Source of the DNA: Mytilus galloprovincialis
Lineage: Eukaryota > Mollusca > Bivalvia > Mytilida > Mytilidae
Direction: 5' to 3'
NCBI RefSeq assembly: GCF_965363235.1
Contig: NC_134847.1
Coordinates: forward strand, 65,038,144-65,102,143
DNA: 64,000 bases
Shown here: piece by piece, positions 11,101-23,100 of the stretch
Numbering within the stretch: position 1 is the first letter of the stretch
How the letters are laid out: every line of letters starts with the position of its first letter
The notes under the pieces: model-generated
What the model was told of the DNA's origin: nothing
What the model saw: the letters and a program-made list of their open reading frames with translations, nothing else
The model's database searches: none
Translations under genes and position numbers: made by a program

Positions 11101-14100
11101 GCTGAATCCAAAAATGTACTTAGATTTTTTATTATGGGCCCAGTTTTCAAGTTGGTCCAAATCAGGATCTAAAATTATTATATTAAGGATTGTGCAATAG
11201 CAAGTCTTTTCAATTGCACAGTATTGCGCAATGGCAAGAAATATCTAATTGCACAATATTGTGAAATAGCAAATTTTTTTTTAATTAGAGTTATCTTTCT
11301 TTGTCCAGAATAGTAAGCAAGAAATATCTAATTGCAAAATATTGTGCAATAGCAAGATTTTTTTTAATTGGAGTTATCTTTCTTTGTCCAGAATCAACTT
11401 AAATCTTTGTTATATACAATATACAATGTATATTCACTTTTTACTACCAACTGATAAATTAAAATAATCTTTACCATTCAGTGATAACAAGCAGTTTTTT
11501 TACATCTTAATATTTTATGATGTATTTAAATGAGTAGTTATTGTTGCAAACTCCATTAGAAATTTTAATTGAGATTAGTTTTGGAATTAGGGAAAGGGGA
11601 ATGTGATTAAAAAAATTGGGTTCAATTTTTCTCATTTGAAATTTCATAAATAAAAAAGAAAATTTCTTCAAACATTTTTTTGAGAGGATTAATATTCAAC
11701 AGCATAGTGAATTGCTCTAAGAGAAAACAAAAATTTTAAGTTCATTAGAACACATTCATTCTGTGTCAGAAACCTATGCTGTGTCAACTATTTAATCACA
11801 ATCCAAATTTAGAGCTGAATCCAGCTTGAATGTTGTGTCCATACTTGCCCCAACCGTTCAGGGTTCAACCTCTGCGGTCGTATAAAGCTACGCCCTGCGG
11901 AGCATCTGGTTCTTTTTAAAAGTATTCTTTATTCATAAGAATCAGATATCATTTTAAATAAAACATCATATATTCAGTAAAATATGTGTGAAATAACAAT
12001 ATGCTCTTGATAAGTTTCCATGGGGAGATAACCTAAAATATTATTCTTTTGAATAAAGACTTTTTGAAAGAAAAAATGATTATCTCCCCATGGACACTTC
12101 CTACAAACATATTGCAATTTTACACATATTTTACTGAATATGAAATGTTTTAATTCACATAATGTCTGATTCTTATTAATATAGAATACTTTTAGAAAGA
12201 AAAACTATATGAAAGCTTAGTTTGGACATTTTTATAGCAATTCAAAATAATAACAGTGCCTTCAGCATGGAAATGACAGGATTGTAAGTATGTTTTATTT
12301 TATCACCTTGCACTTTCACTACTTGACTGTGGTTTTCTACAGCAGTTAGTTCAAATTTCTGACCAGTTGAACAATTTGATTTTATGAAACAAATTGCAAT
12401 TTGGTCAGAATTTTGAATAAGTTGCAATTGGTGGATAGCAACACTTACAGTTAAGTCACTGTAAATAGATGCTTTTAAATAGAGTGTTTTATCAATACTC
12501 AATCACATTTTTTTAATCAATGGGATTAAATGGTTTCTATTCATATTTGATAAAACAATTATTTCAACAGTAGCTGTATGATTGCAGATTGTCAATGAGA
12601 AAACTCCCCCAGTGACTAGTTGCATTTTAACTGGTCTTTTGGCTCTTTTTCGTAACAATACTCATATAACCTTTTTAAGTCGATTTTATCACGATTTGAA
12701 TACACAATCACAATTCCATTTCGTCGCACTTTAACAGTGCATAAAACAGCATATAGAATACACCACTGAATTCGAACACTTGATATGGCAAGTTAAAATC
12801 AGATAATAGATTTTTCATCAAAACCAAGTTTCTGTTATTAATTTCTTAAAACTAAATATACGAATAATGTGTGCGCACAATACATTTGAAATTTAGCACC
12901 TTTCAAGACACGTTTTACCATGATGATATAAATTTACATTCACCGTAAAAAGGAAACTTGTCGATGACTAAAATAATCGAAACTAACATATATATCTAAA
13001 TACAACAGTATTCTTGTATAAAATGAAAATAAACTGCTGTTTAGAATTTCCTTGTCATTTTATTTTATTCCAAGCTCTTTAACTGAATTAAAATTCATTG
13101 AACCGAAACAATATTGAACAAAAAGTCAATAATTTCTTCACAAAACAATAAAGATTGTTAGCTTTGAACAGGTACTTGTATGACAATTAACATGTCAGCT
13201 TCAGGCTATATACCTGTGGATATATGGTGGAAACGATTCTGGAAGCTTGTATTATTATAAATATACATAAATATATGTATATTTACTTATTTATATGTCT
13301 CTGATTTAACTTGGAAGTAAATACAATAATTTACAAAATAAGACGAGGTGGTATGATTGGCAGTGAGATAACATGTCACCATTACCAAAGGAACAAAGAA
13401 CATGGTTGAAAGCAGCTTTAAGTAACTGTAGCTTTATATGATAGATTTGAGAATGGAAACGAAAAATGTGTAAAAAAGATAGACAACAATCCGACCAAAG
13501 AGCAGAAAACGGCCCAAATCCACCAATTGGTCTTTAACGCAGCACACGGAATATTAGCATGCGCTGGTTTGCGTTTCAGCGAAAAGAACGCCACACCAAA
13601 CTCCGTAACATAAATGAACCAAGTTTTAAAAAAAATAACAAACAGGGTTCTCACTAAGGCGAGTCCATGAGTCCTGGACTCATCAAAATCTGTCTGGACT
13701 CACCATTTTCAAAACTGGCGAGTCCACAGATGCATCAAGATTGAAATATTTTGCATAAACTGAACACAGTTAAACACAAATATACTCATTTTATAGCAAA
13801 AGTTTAAAAGTAATCTGAATTGAATGACATTTCATTGCTTTGTTAGGCAATAGAGACTAAAATATTACATTATTTTGCGATATATCTTCTTCTTGCTGTT
13901 GGATTCACCATGGCCAAAAATGACGAATTCCTGGACTCGCCTTCAAAAATCCTTAGTGAGAACCCTGAACAAACACACACAATACAAACAAAGGCTAGAT
14001 GTTCCTTACTTGGGACAAGTAAAAAAATGCCTTGGGTTAAACATGTTTTGACAGATCTCATGTTAAATGTCGAAACAATGAAAACAACGGGAAATCCAAA

Positions 14101-17100
14101 CGAACTATTATATGCTTAATCAATAACACCAAGAAAATATTCAAACAGGAAAACCAACAGTCTAATCTATATAAAAAAAACTAGAAACACGTTTGAACAA
14201 CATAAACGGACGACAACTACTGAACATCAGATTATGTGAATAAAAAAAGAATCGTAAGACAACAGCCTTTCGGCCAATTATACGTAAAATAGTTGTACTA
14301 AAATTTCAATTACATTTCAATCAGTTTGATGCTCAATTCATTCTAAATAATAATATCTATTTTTATTTATATGCATTTTATATTTACCAAGTGGGACCAA
14401 ACATCTTGAGACGTTTCAACTGGGATTTTATAGATAACATCTGGTATTGGTTTTCACTGAAGTTATCTTTACAAAACACAAGTGGTCAACCCCTTAATTG
14501 TGCGTCTTATTGCATATGACAAATTAACAAGTGACCCCATATGGAGCGAGGAAAGGTTATCGTCCTTGTCGATAAAAATAATTGTTTTCAAATTGAGTTA
14601 TCTTCCTTAAACCGGACAGATTCTTGGCAATGGCCCACACTAGCAGGCGTCTGCGGAGATAAGGTCACTATCCCATCGATAACTTCACAGTTCGCTTTGC
14701 CTGACAGTCAAAAGTAATAACTAGTCGCCCTGTTGTTCACCATACTTGCATTCAGTCGCTTTTAGTCAGTTGCAATTCTCAATTGCCTGTATGAAGTCAG
14801 CCTAATAAGAAGATAAATGAAACAATGTGATGGCTAAAAAAGAAAAAGACAAATAGTACACAGAAAACTAAAGACTCAGCAACACATACCTAACCAAAAA
14901 GAGATAGTCAGTTATTATATATGACATTTCTAAAAGATGTGTACCCAGGCTATCCAACCCCCACCATCTGCACCAGGATGACATGATGGAATATTGTGAC
15001 TCAGGTTTTAGTGTTAATCTATTGTAACATGTTTGTAACAAATAATAAGTTCACAGTAACAATATACGCGAAGAGTATGGTACTGATGTATATCATAGTA
15101 TATATTAATTTCAATTTCAATATTTTATTGGAAAGAGCACAATAGAGGCGTGATCAAAATACAGACAATAATAATTGTAAAACAACATATGAATAGAATT
15201 TAGATGCATGTAACAACAAGTCATAAGTAAATTCTATGGATACCATAACATTCTAAGTATATTCTATGATTACCATTACATTCTTAACTCATATTGATAC
15301 CTATAAATGTATACTGAATATGTGTCTTTTAGAAAAGAAAGCACAATCAGCATGTTACAGTTGTTTATATAACTGCTTTCTGCTTCATATGAGTAGGTCA
15401 TTTCATGCAAGCCTCTAATGATTGATGCCTTTTTTTCATTTCAGTGGGGAGACCTTATACAACAGACAGAAGATTATGCAAGGTAAATATAATAATATGT
15501 ATAAATTTTACAATAATACCTCATTGAATATAAAATTTATCTACTTGTATTGGTGAAATTTTAATCATGTTTTTCATTTGATAAAATTAGTATTTATTTA
15601 TAGACTTTTCGTGTTTATTATGTACAGCTGAGCAGAATAACTACATTGTATCAAAACTGGGACTGTAACATATACAATAGTCCCACATCATGTGTATATG
15701 TATTTTGGTAATAGTATTTTTATTGAATACCATTGTACATTTTGTTTCTCTAATAGAAAGAATGATCATATCTCCCTTAAGTAGCATTTATCTTAATTAA
15801 TTTTTGTGATTTATTTTGTAAGACAAAGTTTAAACTGAACATGCTAAGTTTATACTATAAATTCAGAAATTTTTGTGATGTTTTTATTATTATAAAAAAT
15901 ACTGTTATAATAACAAAATTTTAAAATTGTGTTAAATGCAATGTAACTTTTATTCATGTTTTCCTCATGAATTAATCACTGTTTATATAATTGAAGGTCA
16001 GCAGGACATTCCCCTGTCAGAGGTAGGATTGCAACAAGCCACACTGGTTGGAAAAAGACTTCAAAATGAATGCTTTACACACATTTTTTCAAGTGATTTG
16101 TCAAGAGCAAGCCAAACAGCACAGACTATACTAGATGTTAACAAAATTAAAAAGGCTGACATCTTACAGGATAAACGTTTGAGAGAAAGGGTAAAAATGC
16201 TATCATCAAATCTTGATTTCTTGCATTATACAGTTCAACTTCAGTGTATAATTTAACATGATCTGTATAAGATTTTCTACATATTGATGATTTTATTAAA
16301 CTTAAATCGGCTTGGGTGATACTTTTTAATTCAGAAGACTTTAACTCCAATTTGCTTCCATTATGAGAATCATCCAAAAACTTTTTGAAGCATTGAACTT
16401 TCAATTTTGCTTCTGTATATGACAAAATTGGTTTCCATTCAGTTAAATCCAAAAAAAATATTTAAAATATTAGTGAGATTACTGAGCACAGGTTGACTTT
16501 CATTTTAACTGGAATATGCTTCAATGAAATAATTGAAATTTTAACACACTGTTGATCTTAGGAACGGTCAAACCCATCCAGTTAGAATTTAATTTGACAT
16601 ATTTTACATTTATAATAATTATGCTTCTTAATACAAATGCAAGTACTAGCATCTAGTCCAAATAATTATGACATCTTGAAAGGCCATTAGACATTTTTGC
16701 TTTGATGCCTTACAGCATATATAGCCTTTCAAGATGTCATAATTATTTGGACTAACCAGCATCATGCTTTGGGTGACCTTGTCATAAAATTTCTTAAATA
16801 AAGATAATCTCATACTAACAGTAATGAATTTAGGAATATTCTAACAAAACAATAACGCAATTCGTTTCCTACAGACAGGCCATCATGAAAGAAAAGGTCA
16901 TCAAATACAGAAGTTAAAAAGTATTAATTGACCCTGAAAGTACATCTCCATGTAAGAATAATGCAGGGGGTGATTCACTGGGGTCATCAGAATTGGATAA
17001 AATTTCAACTGAAGATACCATCTCCCAACATAAAGCAAATTTTGTTTTGAAAAATTGAATGTCAGTACCATGGTAACCATAGCAACCAAAACAGTAAAAA

Positions 17101-20100
17101 AGTACCAGTTTCTAAAAAAAAAACCACCACCAAAACCCCCATTTTTGGGCCCTCATTTTGGATGATTTGTAACAATATTGACATAAAGTTAAAACGTTTT
17201 TAATTTTAATTAGTTTAAATTTGAATGATGGTAGGATAATTGGGTGGAAGCCAGTTTGAAAGAGAAAGCTCCATTCCAAAAAGGGAAGATAAGTCATTTT
17301 GTAGATTTTTCTATATTTTCCTATTTTTTAACATTTTCAGTGGGTTAAAAATAGTAAAACCCAAAAAGAAAAATACAAGTCTTTACTCCTGAGATAAAGT
17401 CCTATATAATTTATTTTTGAGAGAAAAACATTTTTGTGTAAATATTTTCAAAATTTCCTGTTATGGTGGCTGATCACAATTTTTAAAAGAGTTGTGCCCC
17501 TTGAAAATATTGAATTTTTTGAAAATGGCCCTGTGAGTGATACAAAAAGTGTTTTATTTAGTGATATGCTGTTCATAAATCAATCTAATTGAAATTAAAT
17601 CTCCTCACTCACTCATTTTTTAATGCTAGGTCACTCCCACACAGCGACCAAACATTAAAAAATGTGTGAGTGAAGAGATTAATTTTTAATTAGATTGTTC
17701 ATAAATACATACAGATTCAGTAATTTTTTTATACGACCGCAAAATTTGAAAAATTTTTCGTCGTATATTGCTATCACGTTGGCGTCTGCGTCGTCGTCGT
17801 TGTCCTGCGTCCGAATACTTTTAGTTTTCGCACTCTAACTTTAGTAAAAGTGAATGGAAATCTATGAAATTTTAACACAAGGTTTATGACCACAAAAGGA
17901 AGGTTGGTATTGATTTTGGGAGTTTTGGTCCCAACATTTTAGGAATTAGGGGCCAAAAAGGGCCCAAATAAGCATTTTCTTGGTTTTCGCACTATAACTT
18001 TAGTTTAAGTTAATAGAAATCTATGAAATTTTGACACAAGGTTTATGACCACAAAAGAACGGTTGGGATTGATTTTGGGAGTTTTGGTTTCAACAGTTTA
18101 GGAATTAGGGGCCAAAAAAGGGCCCAAATAAGCATTATTCTTGGTTTTCGCACAATAACTTTAGTTTAAGTAAATAGAAATCAATGAAATTTAAATACAA
18201 TGTTAATGACTACAAAAGGAAGATTGGTATTGATTTTGGGAGTTTAGGTCCCAACAGTTTAGGAATTAGGGGCCAAAAAGGGACCCAAATAAGCATTTTT
18301 CTTGGTTTTCGCACCATAACGTTAGTATAAGTAAATAGAAATCTATGAAATTTAAACACAAGGTTTATGACCATAAAAGGAAGGTTGGTATTGATTTTAA
18401 GAGTTTTGGTCCCAACAGAATAAGGGGCTCAAAGGGTCCAAAATTAAACTTTGTTTGATTTCATCAAAATTGAATAATTGGGGTTCTTTGATATGCCGAA
18501 TCTAACTGTCATGACTGTGTATGTAGATTCTTACCCTTTGGTCCGGTTTTCAAATTGGTCTACATTAAGGTCCAAAGGGTCCAAAATTAAACTTAGTTTG
18601 ATTTTGACAAAAAATGAATCAGTTAGGTTCTTTGATATGCTGAATCTAAAAATGTACTTAGATTCTTGATTATTGGCCCAGTTTTCAAGTTGGTCCAAAT
18701 CGGGGTCCAAAATTAAACTTTGTTTGATTTCATCAAAAATTGAATAAATGGGGTTCTTTGATATACCAAATCTAACTGTGTATGTAGATTCTTCATTTTT
18801 GGTCCTGTTTTCAAATTGGTCTACACTAAAGTCCAAAGGGTCCAAAATTAAACTTAGTCTGATTTTAACAAAAATTGAAATCTTGGGGTTCTTTGAAATG
18901 CTGAATCCAAAAATGTACTTAGATTTTTTATTATGGGCCCAGTTTTCAAGTTGGTCCAAATCAGGATCCAAAATTATTATATTAAGTATTGTGCAAGTCT
19001 TTTCAATTGCACAGTATTGCGCAATGGCAAGAAATATCTAATTGCACAATATTGTGAAATAGCAAATTTTTTTTTAATTAGAGTTATCTTTCTTTGTCCA
19101 GAATAGTAAGCAAGAAATATCTAATTGCAAAATATTGTGCAATAGCAAGATTTTTTTTAATTGGAGTTATCTTTCTTTGTCCAGAATCAACTTAAATCTT
19201 TGTTATATACAATATACAATGTATATTCACTTTTTACTACCAACTGATAAATTAAAATAATCTTTACCATTCAGTGATAACAAGCAGTTTTTTTACATCT
19301 TAATATTTTATGATGTATTTAAATGAGTAGTTATTGTTGCAAACTCCATTAGAAATTTTAATTGAGATTAGTTTTGGAATTAGGGAAAGGGGAATGTGAT
19401 TAAAAAAATTGGGTTCAATTTTTCTCATTTGAAATTTCATAAATAAAAAAGAAAATTTCTTCAAACATTTTTTTGAGAGGATTAATATTCAACAGCATAG
19501 TGAATTGCTCTAAGAGAAAACAAAAATTTTAAGTTCATTAGAACACATTCATTCTGTGTCAGAAACCTATGCTGTGTCAACTATTTAATCACAATCCAAA
19601 TTTAGAGCTGAATCCAGCTTGAATGTTGTGTCCATACTTGCCCCAACTGTTCAGGGTTCAACCTCTGCGGTCATATAAAGCTACGCCCTGCGGAGCATCT
19701 GGTTTAAAACTGATTGCACAAAGTATTTTGATACAATAGATGTTGTTGGTCTTCATAATTTGAAATAATGAATGAGATCAGATCAGATTAACAAACATGG
19801 CTTCTAAACTTATTTAATTTAATTTGAATTGGAATTATGAGGCCCCTCATGGGGGGGTCCTAGTAATCACATTATCACCATTTTTTTGCCAATATAATCA
19901 CATAATCATTAAATATTTGCTTATCTTTAGTAATCAAATAATCATAAACTAAAAATACAGTCCTAGGTAATCAAATAATCATGAAATATTTGGCTTAATA
20001 ATCAAATAATCATTAAAAAAACGGCCAAGTAATCACATAATCAAAAACCCCATGAGGGCCCTCAATTATATAGAAATAAGAAGATGTGGTATGAGTGCCA

Positions 20101-23100
20101 ATGAGACAACTCACAATCCAAGTTACAATTTGTAAAAGTAGACCATTATAAGTCACAGTATGGTCTTCAACACAAAGCCTTGGCTCACACTGAACATCAA
20201 GCTATACTGGCCCAAAAAAGACTAGACTAACTAAGTTTAAAACCATTCAAACAGGAAAATTAAGAGTCTAATGGATATAAAAAAATGAGAAACACTTATT
20301 GCGAACCCAATTGAACCTTTCCATAGATTCACCTGATAACTACCTGTCCATTTAAACTTTTGGCAGTTCTATTGTCCCATTGAACAAATACAACAGGTAT
20401 TGTTCTCTGTATAGTTTATTCACTCAGACCTTTAAATTTCTTCTAAGAGAAATCTATCACTCATTGATTAATCTACCAGAGTAAAAAGTTTATCTGCTAA
20501 ATTGATGTAAATTACATTTTTCACATAAAAAAAAATGCCTGTAATTTGAAGTTTATTAAAATAGATTAAATATTTTTTTCAATCTGTTCAAAAAAAATAA
20601 TAATTTAATCATAAAAAGTTTGTTTTTAAAAAAAAAGTATTGTTCGTATGAAAATTTGCATCTTTTAGTTTTTGTTTAGTTATAGAATACTTTTAAGAAG
20701 GCCTTAATATATAAACATCAACATTTTTAGGTTTTTTTAATCAATTTTTTTTTTTCGAAAATTGGAATAATGTTGATTTTTTTCAGAAATCAACTTTTAT
20801 TAATGTTTGAATCAGTGTTTACATTCAACAGATTGAAAATATAATACATTCAAACTCATATACAGTTTTTTATAAATAGTAAACATGTTATTTCCATCTA
20901 ATTTAGCAGTTAATTTTTTACTCAGGTAGATTAATCAATGAGTGATAGATTTCTCTTAGAAGAAATTTAAAGGTCTGAGTGAATAAACTATACAAAGAAA
21001 AATACCTGTTGTATTTGTTAGATGGGACAATAGAACTGCCAAAAGTTTAAATGGACAGGTAACTATCAGGTGAATCTATGGAAAGGTTCAATTGGGTTCG
21101 CAATAAGATCAGAACCACATCAACAAACGAACACCACTAAACATTGAATCCTTACTTAGAACAGGTGCAAACAAATGCAGCAGGTTTAAATTTTTACCAA
21201 CCTTCATCCTTTCCTGTAACAATAGTTTAACATCACAACATTGAAAGACATATCAATTGAAATGACTTAACTCAAACAAAAAACATTAACACAAACAAAT
21301 GAATATACACTGAACGATTAAATTTAATCTATGACACAATGTAAATACAAGTCAATAAAATAAGGGGTTAGATGTTAATAAATTTCAGAAAAACAACCAT
21401 AACCTTGAACAAAATGCTGCCAAATATAATAATATACACAGGAAAATGAGCATGTTTACAATAATAGGATGTAAGTATGACAGTTTTCTATTATCTATTA
21501 CAGAAATTTGGAATGCTAGAGGGAAAATGTTCAAAAGATTTCCTAGAGGCAGCAAGGGCAGCAAATAAAAAGCCTGTTCACACTTATACTCCACCTGGTG
21601 GAGAAACTTTAGAACAGGTTTGCTTTTTTTTTATTAATTGTTTGATTAAATTGTTAAAATAAGATGTTTTAAGGTCTAGTAGTAAAAAGTAAAATCACAA
21701 AAATACTAAACTCCCATGAAAATTCAAAAAGCCCTTATAAAATGGCAAAATCAAAAGCTCAAGCACATCAAACGAATGGATAACATCTGTCATATTCCTG
21801 ACTTGGTACAGGCATTTTCTCATGTAGAAAACCGTCGATTAAACCTGGTTTTAAAGCTAGCTAAATTCAATCTCTCACTTGTATGACAGTCACATAAAAT
21901 TCTATTATATTGACAATGATGTGTGAAGAAAACAAACAGAAACAATAGGTAAAAATGTCAATAATATGGGTACAGCAGTCACCATTGTGTTATCATCTTA
22001 ATCACTATAGAAACAAATAAATATATTAACAAACATTAACCATGGAAAATAACACAATGACAGGATGTATAAGTACTGAGCCACGTCAAATGTCAGAAAG
22101 AAACACATGACGAAATATAGACAAAGCATATTAAGACCAAAGGATAATAAAGTTGTTAAATATACTGAAAACCATCATGACCATTATCAGTGTTTTCCAT
22201 AAATGATAACTTTTTTTATATTCACAGTTAAGAGAACGAGCAAAATCCTTTTTTACTGATCTATGCAAGCAACTTTTTGCCTTTATCAATGAAAAAGAAG
22301 ACATTGATTATACTCCTTGCTCTATAAAAAGAAGACACGGAGGAAGCTTAGGACGGAACAGTAATCGTAAATACAGACATCAACTCTACTGTCAAAGGAG
22401 TCAGTCTTTTTGTGGAATATCCTCCGCTGAAAACAAGAATGAAACATTGAGTACTCAACAAAATTTGGACTATGAAAAGAAACCAAAGCATGAAAATGAA
22501 AGTGGTTCTTCTTCAAATTCTAGTATCAGTCTTGTTAGCAGTTCTGAATCTGAAAATACATGTACAGACAAAGACTTAACTTTGATTGATGAAGAATTCA
22601 AACCATTTGAAAGTTCCGACTCCAATAGCTCAGGATATACAAGCCAGAGTGAAACTTTGGCATCTGATCAGGGAAGTGAGAAGGATGAAAGTAGATATAA
22701 TGGCATTTCATACATCTCAAATGTAAAAGGGCCTCTTTCTTCTGTGCCATATGGTTGTTGTCCAAATGTGACTATCTCTCCTCTGATAAAACACAGACTT
22801 CCAAGTGTGTCAAGCATAAGCTCAGGTCGTAATAGTAGTTTTGATGATGTAGATACAAGTCCACCAAGCCTAGCAGATGTTTTAATTGTAAGCCATGGTG
22901 GCTTAATGAAAGAACTGCTTCTGCATTTAGTGGATGATCTTGACTGTAAACTCCCAGCTGGGAGGAGTGAGGTCATGAAGATTTGTCCAAACTGCAGCAT
23001 ATCAAAATTTACTGTTTACCTGCAAGACAATTGTGATAAACCTGGTTTAGCATGTAATCTTCTCTTTGACAAAGAACATTTGTATGAAATGGAATGTGTA

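Noticed and set aside
10732-11200. Repetitive 142-aa and 83-aa frames with recurring LDQLENWA and SFLVLFSNWS motifs
   Set aside because: They are translations of the ~135-bp tandem array of family A. The same frames reappear at 18531-19041 and 31385-31594 and follow array phase, not protein constraint.
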